61,922 nt of DNA from Kitasatospora aureofaciens (GTDB lineage Bacteria > Actinomycetota > Actinomycetes > Streptomycetales > Streptomycetaceae), in assembly GCF_019192735.1 (NCBI RefSeq), contig NZ_JAHTKP010000046.1, positions 1 to 61,922 on the forward strand, in the 5' to 3' direction. Both the position numbers and the translations under genes were made by a program. Under the pieces are notes generated by a model. The model worked only from the letters and a program-made list of their open reading frames with translations, did not search any database and had not been told where the DNA came from. Shown piece by piece: positions 16,907 to 25,088 of this stretch (its first letter is position 1; each line of letters starts with the position of its first letter).

Positions 16907-17872
16907 GTGAGCAGCATGCAGTCCCCAGCGGCCGAGCGGCCGACGGGCATGCCCGCCGTGGCCCGGGCGCGGGGGCACGCGACGGCCCTCGGGCGGTTGG
17001 CCGTGCTCGCCGCCCTGGTCCCGGCCGCGCTCGGACTGCTCGCCATGACCCTGGTCGGCCTCACGCTCTGGTTCGTCCCGCTGGACGGTACCGCCGACGC
17101 CCTCCTCGGCCTCGCCCTGACCGCCGCCGGCCTCGGCGTGGCGGAGCGGATGCTGCGGCTGCACGGCTACTGGACGCGCGCCCTGCTCGGCCCCACCGAG
17201 CGGGCCGGGTCCGCCCACCGGGTCGAGCAGGTGACCGAGGTCCCGCCGGACGCTCCCGAGGGCCAGGCCCCCGAGCTGCGCCGGATCGAACGCGACCTGC
17301 ACGACGGCGCCCAGGCCCGGCTGCTCGCGGTGAGCCTGCGCCTCGGCGCGGTCGGGGCGCTCATCGACCGCGACCCGCAGGCCGCGAAGAAGCTGGTGAC
17401 GGAGACCCAGGAGAACGTCACGCGGGCCCTCCAGGAGCTGCGCGACCTGGTCCGCGGCGTCTGCCCCCCGGTCCTCGCCGAGCGGGGACTGGTCGACGCG
17501 GTGCGCGCCCTCGCCCTGGACGTCCCGCTGAGGGTCGCGGTGCGGGCCGACGTGCCCGGCCGGGCCGAGTCCCCGGTCGAGTCGGCCGTCTACTTCGCCG
17601 TCAGCGAGGCGCTTGCCAACGCCGTCAAGCACGGCGACGCCCGGCACGCCACCGTCGAGTTCTCCCACACCGCCGGGCTGCTGCGGGCCGAGGTGGCCGA
17701 CGACGGCCACGGCGGCGCCGACCCCCTGCTCGGCAGCGGGCTGCGGGGCATCCAACGCCGCCTCGCGGCGTTCGACGGTACGCTCACGCTGAGCAGCCCG
17801 CCCGGGGGACCGACCCGGCTGACCATGGAGCTGCCGTGCGTGTTGTCCTCGCCGAGGACCTCCACCTCCTGA
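16907..17872 (+). CDS. Second DesK/HisKA_3 histidine kinase, lacking an intact partner
   Basis: A GTG start at 16907 is preceded by GGAGG; an in-frame ATG at 16916 is possible. The 321-aa protein has two hydrophobic segments (about 29-58 and 63-79). It then has the H box RRIERDLHDGAQARLL (His132), the N box ALANAVKHG, VADDGHGG and GSGLRGIQRR. Its catalytic half is strongly similar to the kinase at 9987-11312, but the sensor half is shorter. The next gene should be a response regulator, as in the first pair, but only its first codons survive (17836 on). The kinase may be orphaned or may signal to the regulator at 9340 (inference). Confidence 0.9.
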   Translation: MSSMQSPAAERPTGMPAVARARGHATALGRLAVLAALVPAALGLLAMTLVGLTLWFVPLDGTADALLGLALTAAGLGVAERMLRLHGYWTRALLGPTERAGSAHRVEQVTEVPPDAPEGQAPELRRIERDLHDGAQARLLAVSLRLGAVGALIDRDPQAAKKLVTETQENVTRALQELRDLVRGVCPPVLAERGLVDAVRALALDVPLRVAVRADVPGRAESPVESAVYFAVSEALANAVKHGDARHATVEFSHTAGLLRAEVADDGHGGADPLLGSGLRGIQRRLAAFDGTLTLSSPPGGPTRLTMELPCVLSSPRTSTS

Positions 17873-17914
17873 GGGACCTCCGCCTCCTGAGGGACGGGCA
17901 GTCTCCTGAGGGAC
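17860..17914 (+). repeat. 18-19-bp tandem repeats at the response-regulator break
   Basis: Units 17860-17877 and 17878-17895 differ at one base and share CCTCCTGAGGGAC. A third partial unit at 17896-17914 ends CTCCTGAGGGAC and starts GGGCAGT, which is repeated again at 17915. Confidence 0.85.
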
Positions 17915-17992
17915 GGGCAGTCCCTTGTCCCTTCGCTCCGTTCGCGAAGCGGTACGGAACCAACCGCCACAACCCCACGGCAATGCGCCTAA

Positions 17993-18012
17993 GCGGGGCT
18001 TTAGTGCCCCGC
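17993..18012 (+). terminator. Hairpin before the tetronate-type operon
   Basis: GCGGGGC (17993-17999), a six-base loop and GCCCCGC (18006-18012) form a short stable hairpin that probably ends the kinase transcript 67 nt before the next gene. Confidence 0.5.
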
Positions 18013-18078
18013 GCGATCATCGGACGGTACGAAGGGCCCGGCACGTCGGGCCCGCAGTGCCGGAGATGATCCGAGGGG

Positions 18079-19929
18079 ATGTCATTGTCACGCTTCGTCA
18101 CCTTCACCGAGCTCGTGCGGGCGCGGGCCGCCGAACTCGCCGACGCGCCGGCCCACATCTTCCTTCGGGACGCCCCGGGCGGGCTGCTCGCCGAGACGCT
18201 CACCTACGCCGAGCTGGACCGGGAGGCCCGCCGGATCGCCTCGGTCCTCCAGGCGCACCGCGCCGAGGGCGAGCCCGTCCTGCTGCTCTACCCGTCGACC
18301 ACCGAGTTCCTCAAGGCCTTCGTCGGCTGCCTGTACGCCGGCGCGGTGGCGGTCCCCGTGCCGCTGCCCGGCTCCGAAGGCGACGACAAGCGGCTGAACC
18401 GGACCGCGGCGGTGCTCCGGGACGTCGGCACCCGGCTGGTGCTCACCGACACTGCCGGCGCGCCCGAGGTCGCCCTCTGCCTGGCGGGCTCCTACAACGC
18501 CGGCGTGGTCTGCCTGGCGACCGACACCCCGGGCCTCGGCGACCCCGAGGACTGGCGGGAGCCCGCCGCCGCCGACCCGGAGGACCTGGTCTTCCTCCAG
18601 TACACCTCCGGCTCGGTCTCCGACCCGCGCGGCGTGATGGTCTCCCACCGCAATCTGCTGGCCAACCAGCAGGCCCTCCAGGAGGCGTTCCGGACCACCC
18701 CCGAGGACCGCTTCGGCGGCTGGCTGCCGCACTACCACGACATGGGCCTCATCGCCCACCTGCTGCACCCGATCTGGCTCGGCAGCTGCTCGGTGCAGAT
18801 GACGCCCACCGCGTTCGTCAAGCGGCCGTTCCGCTGGCTCCGGGCGATCCAGGACTACGGCGTGACCGTCGGCGGCGGCCCCAACTTCTGCTACGACCTG
18901 TGCGTACGCCGGGTGACGGACCAGCAGATCGCCGAGCTGGACCTCTCCCGGTGGCGGCTCGCGCTCAACGGCGCCGAACCCGTCCGCCAGACCACCCTGA
19001 AGGCATTCGCCGAACGCTTCGCCCCCGCCGGACTGCGCCCGGAGGCCGTGTACCCGTGCTACGGGCTCGCCGAGGCCACCCTGATCGTCTCCGGCGGCGT
19101 CCCCGGGGCCGCGTACGCCGCGACGGCCGTCGACGCCACCGAACTGGAGCGCGACCGCTTCACCCCGGCCGACCCGGACCGGATCGAGCAGCCCTTCCGC
19201 ACCCTCGTCGGCTGCGGCCGGGTGCGGGGCTTCGACCTCCGGATCGTCGACCCGGTCGCCCACCGCGAGCTGCCCGCCGGGGCGATCGGGGAGATCTGGC
19301 TGCGCGGCGACAGCGTCGCCCAGGGCTACTGGCAGCGCCACACCGAGACCGCCGAGACCTTCGGGGCCACCCTGAGCGACGGTGAGACCGGCTTCCTGCG
19401 CACCGGCGACCTCGGCGTGCTGGCGGACGGCGAACTGTACGTCACCGGGCGGCTGAAGGAGGTTGTCATCCTCAACGGCCGCAACGTCTACCCCCAGGAC
19501 GTCGAGTGGGCCGTGCGCGGCCTCCACCCGGGGTTCGGCCTCGGCGCGGCCTTCCCGGTGCAGGCGGGCCGGGAGCAGCTGGTCGTGGTCCAGGAGGTCA
19601 AGGGCATCTCCCCGGACACCGACGCCACCGAGCTGCGCCGGCTCGCCCAGCGGATCCAGGCGATGCTCGGGCGCGACTTCACCGTCCCGGCCGGCAACGT
19701 GCTGCTGGTGCCGACGGGCACCGTCCGCCGCACCACCAGCGGCAAGGTGCAGCGCACCCTGATGCGACGGCTCTTCCTGGACGGCGAGCTGCGCGGCGAC
19801 TACGAGGTGCTCGACCCGACCGTGCGCGCCCTGACCCGCGGCTGCGACGACCTGCCCGGCGACGACCTGCTGAGCGAGAACCTGTTGGGCGAGGACCTGC
19901 TGAGCGCCGGCCGGGGGCTGCGGCGATGA
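18079..19929 (+). CDS. Fatty acyl-AMP ligase (FAAL)
   Basis: The 616-aa adenylate-forming enzyme starts at ATG 18079, with GAGGGG immediately upstream. It shows the A3 motif YTSGSVSDPRGVMVSH, the FAAL-type PHYHDMGLI, NGAEPV, CYGLAEATL, the A7 region LRTGDLG and TSGKVQR with the C-terminal catalytic Lys. The overall match is to FAALs that adenylate fatty acids and load them onto an ACP without CoA. It is the first gene of a packed operon, and its stop overlaps the next start (ATGA). The natural acceptor is probably the ACP at 21718. The C-terminus carries an odd acidic repeat (DDLLSENLLGEDLLSAG). It supplies the fatty starter of the proposed tetronate pathway. Confidence 0.93.
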   Translation: MSLSRFVTFTELVRARAAELADAPAHIFLRDAPGGLLAETLTYAELDREARRIASVLQAHRAEGEPVLLLYPSTTEFLKAFVGCLYAGAVAVPVPLPGSEGDDKRLNRTAAVLRDVGTRLVLTDTAGAPEVALCLAGSYNAGVVCLATDTPGLGDPEDWREPAAADPEDLVFLQYTSGSVSDPRGVMVSHRNLLANQQALQEAFRTTPEDRFGGWLPHYHDMGLIAHLLHPIWLGSCSVQMTPTAFVKRPFRWLRAIQDYGVTVGGGPNFCYDLCVRRVTDQQIAELDLSRWRLALNGAEPVRQTTLKAFAERFAPAGLRPEAVYPCYGLAEATLIVSGGVPGAAYAATAVDATELERDRFTPADPDRIEQPFRTLVGCGRVRGFDLRIVDPVAHRELPAGAIGEIWLRGDSVAQGYWQRHTETAETFGATLSDGETGFLRTGDLGVLADGELYVTGRLKEVVILNGRNVYPQDVEWAVRGLHPGFGLGAAFPVQAGREQLVVVQEVKGISPDTDATELRRLAQRIQAMLGRDFTVPAGNVLLVPTGTVRRTTSGKVQRTLMRRLFLDGELRGDYEVLDPTVRALTRGCDDLPGDDLLSENLLGEDLLSAGRGLRR

Positions 19930-21656
19930 CCGCGCTGCTGTCGCCCGCCCCGGCCCGCGCGCGGGTCGCGCAGATCGAGGCCGCGCTCGGCGACCCGACC
20001 GAACCGGGCAACCCGTACGGCTACCGCGGCCTGCTCGCGGCCGACCGTGCGGCCGTCCCGTTCGCGGCCGTCGAGGACCTGCTGGACGGGCTCGGCGTCA
20101 GCGCCGAGTACGTGCCGCAGCACCTCGGCGGGCGGCTGGACTCGATCGAGACACTGGTCCGGGTGATGCGGCCGCTGTTCCGCCGGGACGTCGGGCTCGG
20201 CATGGGCTACGGCATGCACACCTTCATGGCGGCCTCCGACGTCTGGATCACCGGCACCCCCGCCCAGCAGGAGTGGCTGGCCGACCTCCTGCTCGGCGGC
20301 GCGCGGGCCGCCATCGCGCAGCACGAGACCGCGCACAGCAACGACTACGTGCGCAGCCAGGTGGCCGCGCGCCGGGCGGGCGACGGCTTCCTGCTCACCG
20401 GCTCCAAGCCGATGATCAACAACCTGAGCCGGGCCGAGGCGCTGGTCCTGTTCTGCCGCACCGATCGCGAGCCGGGCAGCCGCAGCCACTCCGTGCTGCT
20501 GCTCGACCCGCGGCAGCTGCCGGCCGGGCGGGCCACCGTGCTGCCCCGGCGCCACGCCGTCGGGCTGCGCGGCTGCCTGTGGACCGGGATCGCCTTCGAC
20601 GACTGCCCGGCGCCGGAGTCCGCCCTGCTCGGAGCGGCCGGCAGCGGTGTCGAGACCGCGCTGCGCTCCTTCCAGATCAGCCGCACCGTGATCGCCGCCA
20701 TGGCCCTCGCGGCGGTGGACACCAGCCTGCGCACCGCCGTCCAGTTCGACCTCGACCGCCGTCTCGGCGGGTCGTACGGCTCCTGGACCGACCCGGCCAA
20801 GATCGACCAGGCGCTCGTCGGCGCGTTCGTCAACCTGCTGCTGTACGACGCGCTCGCGGTGGTCGCCGGCCGGGCCCTGCACCTGCTGCCGGAGCAGACC
20901 AGCGTCTACTCGGCCTCGCTCAAGTACCTGCTGCCCAAGGTGCTCACCAAGACCATGTACGACCTGTCGGTCGTGCTCGGCGCCGGGATCTACACCCGGG
21001 ACGGCAACCTCGGCATCTTCCAGAAGCACGTCCGCGACGTCCCGGTGCTGAGCCTCGGCCACGCCGGGACGGTGGCCTGCCAGGCGACCGTCATCCCGCA
21101 ACTGCCGTGGCTGGCCCGCCGTTCGTGGTTCGCCGAGCCGGAGCCGCCCGCCGAGCTGTTCCGGCTCGGCACCGACGTGCCGCCGCTCGACCACGCGCGG
21201 CTCAGCCTGGCCTGCGGCCGGGACAGCGTCAGCGCCGCGCTGGTGGCGGTCGCGGACGGCGCTCCCGGGGGATCGCCGGCCGACCGGGCGCTGCGCACCC
21301 TGGCCAGCCGGCTGGTCGGCGAGCTGCGGGACCTGCAACAGCGGGTGCTGGCGCTGTCCGACGCGGACTGGGCCGGACCGCGCGGCGCGGTCAGCTTCCC
21401 GCTGGCGGACCGGTACGCGCTGCTGCTCGCGGCGGCCTCGGTCGCGGGAGTGTGGCAGCACAGCCAGGGTGGGCGGGATCCGTTCCTGGCCGACCCGTGC
21501 TGGGCGGCCATGGCGCTGCACCGGATCGCCAGACAACTCGGCACCCCGGTGGGGGAGTTGCCGCCGGAGTGCGGGACCAGGGTCCGGCACGAGCTGCAAC
21601 TGCGCTTCGCCGACCGGCGCAGCTTCGACCTCTACAACACCCCCGTCCCCGGCTGA
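19926..21656 (+). CDS. Acyl-CoA dehydrogenase-like flavoenzyme, probably acting on acyl-ACP
   Basis: The ATG at 19926 overlaps the FAAL stop by four bases. At 576 aa it is longer than classical acyl-CoA dehydrogenases (about 380-400 aa) and has an extra C-terminal helical part. Recognisable features are the N-terminal helical region with GMGYGMHTFMA, IAQHETAHSNDYV (the FAD/substrate strand region), LLTGSKPMINN, and a helical C-terminal half with SLKYLLPKVLTKTMYD. I could not place the catalytic Glu. Its position between FAAL and ACP suggests desaturation of the loaded fatty acyl chain (inference); oxidation of a later intermediate is possible. Confidence 0.85.
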   Translation: MTALLSPAPARARVAQIEAALGDPTEPGNPYGYRGLLAADRAAVPFAAVEDLLDGLGVSAEYVPQHLGGRLDSIETLVRVMRPLFRRDVGLGMGYGMHTFMAASDVWITGTPAQQEWLADLLLGGARAAIAQHETAHSNDYVRSQVAARRAGDGFLLTGSKPMINNLSRAEALVLFCRTDREPGSRSHSVLLLDPRQLPAGRATVLPRRHAVGLRGCLWTGIAFDDCPAPESALLGAAGSGVETALRSFQISRTVIAAMALAAVDTSLRTAVQFDLDRRLGGSYGSWTDPAKIDQALVGAFVNLLLYDALAVVAGRALHLLPEQTSVYSASLKYLLPKVLTKTMYDLSVVLGAGIYTRDGNLGIFQKHVRDVPVLSLGHAGTVACQATVIPQLPWLARRSWFAEPEPPAELFRLGTDVPPLDHARLSLACGRDSVSAALVAVADGAPGGSPADRALRTLASRLVGELRDLQQRVLALSDADWAGPRGAVSFPLADRYALLLAAASVAGVWQHSQGGRDPFLADPCWAAMALHRIARQLGTPVGELPPECGTRVRHELQLRFADRRSFDLYNTPVPG

Positions 21657-21717
21657 CCGACGGTGCCCGGGCCGCTCGCGCCCGCCCAAGATCCTTCATT
21701 ACCCAAGGAGTTCAGCG

Positions 21718-22005
21718 ATGACCGCTTCCACCACCCGGGACGCCGCGCGGCCGGGCCTGGTCCCGCACGGCTGGCTGCTCGACCGGATCGCCCTCTACCT
21801 CAAGCGCCCGGCCGAGAGCATCGACCCCACCGTCCCGCTCGCCGAGTACGGCCTGGACTCGGTCTGCGCGCTCAGCCTCTGTGGCGACCTGGAGGACGAG
21901 TTCGGCCTGGAGGTCGAGCCGATCCTGCTCTGGGACCACCCGACGGTGGAGAGCCTCACCGCCCACCTGGCCGAGCTGCCGGACCCGCTGCGCGGACGGT
22001 CCTGA
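21718..22005 (+). CDS. Acyl carrier protein (for the FAAL-loaded chain)
   Basis: This 95-aa carrier starts at ATG 21718 with AAGGAG eight bases upstream. The phosphopantetheine site is Ser48 in YGLDSVCAL; the rest is a standard four-helix ACP ending in a basic tail. The stop codon overlaps the next start (TGATG). It probably accepts the acyl group from the FAAL, carries it through the dehydrogenase and hands it to the following KS. Confidence 0.93.
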   Translation: MTASTTRDAARPGLVPHGWLLDRIALYLKRPAESIDPTVPLAEYGLDSVCALSLCGDLEDEFGLEVEPILLWDHPTVESLTAHLAELPDPLRGRS

Positions 22006-25000
22006 TGGCCCAACACAACCAGGTGGCGCAAGAAAACCAGGTGGCGCAGCCCAGCCAACTACCGCAGCCCAGCCAACTACCGCAGCCCAGCCAACTACCC
22101 GAGCACGACCGGGACATCGCCGTCGTCGGACTGGACTGCGCCTTCCCGTCCGCCGTGGGCCCGGAGGCCTACTGGGAACTGCTGATGCGCGGCGGGGAGG
22201 CCGTCGGCGAGGTGCCGCAGGCCCGCTGGACCGCCGACGACCTGCCCGGCGCCGTGCGCGACGCGCACCGGACGGCGCTCATGCGCGGCGGCTTCCTCGC
22301 CGACGTCGACTGCTTCGACAACGACTTCTTCGCGCTGGCCCCGCGCGAGGCCGCCGCCATGGACCCGCAGCAGCGGCTGCTGCTTCAGTGCGCGTGGCGG
22401 GCCCTGGAGGACTCCGGCCGCTCGCCGGTCGACCTGGCGGGCACCGACACCGGGGTGTTCGTCGGGGTGATGGGCGGCGAGTGGGGCCGGCTGCGGATGG
22501 CCGACCCCGAGCAGGTCAGCCCGCAGCTCGGCGCGGGGAGCAGCGCCGGCATGGCGGCCAACCGCATCTCGTACCACCTGAACCTGACCGGGCCGAGCAT
22601 GGCGGTGGACACCGCCTGCTCCTCCTCGCTGGTCGCCGTCCACCTGGCCGGGAACGCCCTGCTGTCCGGCGAGTGCGACACCGCGCTCGCCGGGGGCGTG
22701 AACCTGCTGCTCAGCCCGGCGCTCGGGCTCGTCTACAGCCAGCTCGGGCTGGTGTCCCCCGACGGCCGCTGCAAGCCGTTCAGCGCCGACGCCGACGGCA
22801 TCGGCCGCAGCGACGGCGTGGGCCTCGTGGTGCTGCGCCGGCTGGCCGACGCGGTGGCCGACGGCCAGCGGATCTATGCCGTGATCAAGGGCACCGCCGT
22901 CAACCAGGACGGCCGCAGCAACGGGGTCACCGCGCCCAGCCGGTGGTCGCAGCAGAAGGTGCTCCAGGCGGCCTACCGGCGGTCCGGCGTGACGCCCGAG
23001 CAGATCTCCTTCGTGGAGGCGCACGGCACCGGCACGGCGCTGGGCGACGCGATCGAGTGCGCGGCCCTGGGCGCGGTGCACGGGGTCGAGCGGGAACGGC
23101 CGTGCGCGATCGGCTCGGTGAAGGGCAACCTCGGGCACACCGAGGGCGCCGCCGGGATCGCCGGACTGATCAAGACGGTGCTGGCCCTGCACCACCGGAT
23201 CGTCCCGGCCAGCCGCTTCGCCGACCGCGAGAACCCCCAGCTGCGGCTCTCCGAACGCGGGCTGCGGCTCCTCAAGTCCCCGCTGCGGCTGCCCCCGGGC
23301 CCGGTCCTGGCCGGGGTCAGCAGCTTCGGCATGGGCGGCACCAACGCCCACGTCGTCCTCGCCGGCGCACCCCGCGCCGCCGGGCGCGCCGCGCCCCGGC
23401 AGAGCGGCGCGGTCGGCGTGTTCACGGTGACCGCCGACAGCCCGGAGGCGCTCGGCCGCAACCTCGCCGCCCAGGCCGAGGCGATCGCCCGGCGGCCGCG
23501 CGGCAGCGTGGCCGCGCTGTGCCGGAGCAGCAACCGGGTGAAGACCGGGCTGCCGTACCGGTACGCCGTCACCGCCCGGGACACCGAGGAACTGGCCGAC
23601 CGGCTGCGCCGGGCCGCCGACGACAGCGCGGACGGCGCGGGCGGGTACGCCCAGCGGCCGTGGACCAAGCCCGTGGTGGCCTTCCTGTTCACCGGCCAGG
23701 GCAGCCAGTTCCCGGCCATGACGGCCGGGCTGCACCGGGAGTCCGCCGTCTACCGGCGCCACCTGGCCGAGGTGGACGCGGCGCTGGCCCCGCACGTCGG
23801 CGGTTCGATCCTGGACCTCGTGCTGCGCGGCGACGAGGCCGTCCGGGAGACCGGTCCCGCCCAGCCGGCGCTGTTCGCGGTCGGCTACGCGCTGGCCGCC
23901 ACCCTCGGCGAGCTGGGCGTGCAGCCGGCCGCCGTGATCGGCCACAGTGTCGGCGAGTTCGCGGCGGCGGTGGTCGCAGGCGTGCTCGACCTGGGCCCGG
24001 CCGCCGAACTGGTCGCCACCCGCGCCTCCCTGATGCAGCAGCTGCCGGCCGGCGGGGGCATGCTCACGGTCCACGTCGCGCCCGCCGACCTGGCCGAACT
24101 GCTCGCCGCACAGCCGGAGCTGACGGTCGCGGCGGTCAACGGTCCCGCCGACGTGGTGCTCTCCGGCCCGATCGCCGAACTGGACCGCGCCGAGCGGGTG
24201 CTGGCCGGGCGCGGGGGCCGCACCGCACGGATGAAGGTCTCGCACGCGTTCCACTCCCCGCTGATGGCCCCGGCCGTCGAGGCCTTCCGCGCGGCGGCCG
24301 CGACGGTCCGCCCGGGCGTGCCCCGGCTGCCGATCGCCTCCACCCGCTACGGCGCGATGCTCGGCGACCGCCCGATGGACGCCGACTACTGGGCGCGCCA
24401 GCTGGCCGAGCCGGTGCTGTTCGCCGACGCGCTCGACGCGCTGCTCGACGAGGTGGCGCCCACCCACCTGGTGGAGATCGGGCCGCGCCCGCAGCTGCTC
24501 CCGCTCGCGGGCCGCTCCGGCCGCTCGGCCGGCGTGGAGTTCCTGCATCCGTCGCCGGGCCCCGAGGCGACCGGCCGGGACCTGGCCGAGGTGGTGGCCG
24601 CGCTCTACCGGGCCGGGCTCGACCCCGAGTGGGGTGCGCTCTACCCGTCCGACCTGCGGGCGTCCGAGCGGCTGCGGCCGTACGTCTTCGCCACCGGGAA
24701 CCGCTACTGGGGCTGCGCCCCGGCCCCCCGCCCGGCCCCGGTGCGGACGGTTCCGGAGCCGGCCCGGGCAGCCCGGACGGCGCCCGCACCGGCTCCCCGG
24801 ACGGCCGACCCGGCCCTCGCGGTCGTGATCGAGGCCGTCCTCCAGGTCGGCGGCCACCCGCCGGAGCTCGTCGTGCCGGAGGCCCGGTTCTACGAGGACC
24901 TGGGCTTCGACTCCGTGATGATCATGCAGCTCAAGGACGGCGTCGAGGCCCGGCTGCCGCAGGCCGGCGAGGTCTCCATCCACCAACTGCTGCCCGCCCT

Positions 25001-25061
25001 GCGGACGATCGGCTCGCTGGCGGAACTCTACGGCGAACTGGTCACCGCCAAGGCGGCATGA
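22005..25061 (+). CDS. Single-module type I PKS, KS-AT-ACP
   Basis: The 1018-aa protein starts at ATG 22005, overlapping the ACP stop by one base. The KS spans about residues 33-455 (Cys205 in DTACSSS, EAHGTGT, NLGHTE); the AT about 550-860 (Ser648 in GHSVGEF, and HAFH at 747, the malonyl signature); the ACP about 935-1005 (Ser970 in LGFDSVM). There is no KR, DH or ER, so it should make a beta-keto thioester from the incoming acyl chain and one malonyl unit. This is the precursor needed for tetronate formation with glyceryl-ACP. The N-terminus has no normal docking helix but a Gln/Pro-rich repeat. Confidence 0.95.
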   Translation: MAQHNQVAQENQVAQPSQLPQPSQLPQPSQLPEHDRDIAVVGLDCAFPSAVGPEAYWELLMRGGEAVGEVPQARWTADDLPGAVRDAHRTALMRGGFLADVDCFDNDFFALAPREAAAMDPQQRLLLQCAWRALEDSGRSPVDLAGTDTGVFVGVMGGEWGRLRMADPEQVSPQLGAGSSAGMAANRISYHLNLTGPSMAVDTACSSSLVAVHLAGNALLSGECDTALAGGVNLLLSPALGLVYSQLGLVSPDGRCKPFSADADGIGRSDGVGLVVLRRLADAVADGQRIYAVIKGTAVNQDGRSNGVTAPSRWSQQKVLQAAYRRSGVTPEQISFVEAHGTGTALGDAIECAALGAVHGVERERPCAIGSVKGNLGHTEGAAGIAGLIKTVLALHHRIVPASRFADRENPQLRLSERGLRLLKSPLRLPPGPVLAGVSSFGMGGTNAHVVLAGAPRAAGRAAPRQSGAVGVFTVTADSPEALGRNLAAQAEAIARRPRGSVAALCRSSNRVKTGLPYRYAVTARDTEELADRLRRAADDSADGAGGYAQRPWTKPVVAFLFTGQGSQFPAMTAGLHRESAVYRRHLAEVDAALAPHVGGSILDLVLRGDEAVRETGPAQPALFAVGYALAATLGELGVQPAAVIGHSVGEFAAAVVAGVLDLGPAAELVATRASLMQQLPAGGGMLTVHVAPADLAELLAAQPELTVAAVNGPADVVLSGPIAELDRAERVLAGRGGRTARMKVSHAFHSPLMAPAVEAFRAAAATVRPGVPRLPIASTRYGAMLGDRPMDADYWARQLAEPVLFADALDALLDEVAPTHLVEIGPRPQLLPLAGRSGRSAGVEFLHPSPGPEATGRDLAEVVAALYRAGLDPEWGALYPSDLRASERLRPYVFATGNRYWGCAPAPRPAPVRTVPEPARAARTAPAPAPRTADPALAVVIEAVLQVGGHPPELVVPEARFYEDLGFDSVMIMQLKDGVEARLPQAGEVSIHQLLPALRTIGSLAELYGELVTAKAA
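22047..22100 (+). repeat. 18-bp tandem repeat x3 coding QPSQLP
   Basis: The unit CAGCCCAGCCAACTACCG occurs at 22047, 22065 and 22083 (last base differs in the third). It encodes a repeated Gln-Pro-Ser-Gln-Leu-Pro hexapeptide at the PKS N-terminus. Confidence 0.95.
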
Positions 25062-25088
25062 CCCGGACGAGGGGAGAAGGAGCGCACC

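Larger units (their letters stand above)
17836..18069 (+). pseudogene. Truncated response regulator remnant
   Basis: From the GTG at 17836, overlapping the end of the kinase, the frame reads VRVVLAEDLHLLRD, the start of a NarL-type receiver (compare MRIVVAEDLFLLRDG in the gene at 9340). Then an 18-bp tandem duplication repeats LRLLRD, after which similarity stops; the frame runs on to 18069 through unrelated sequence. The phospho-acceptor Asp, signature Lys and HTH are absent. This is a broken gene rather than a short protein. Confidence 0.8.
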
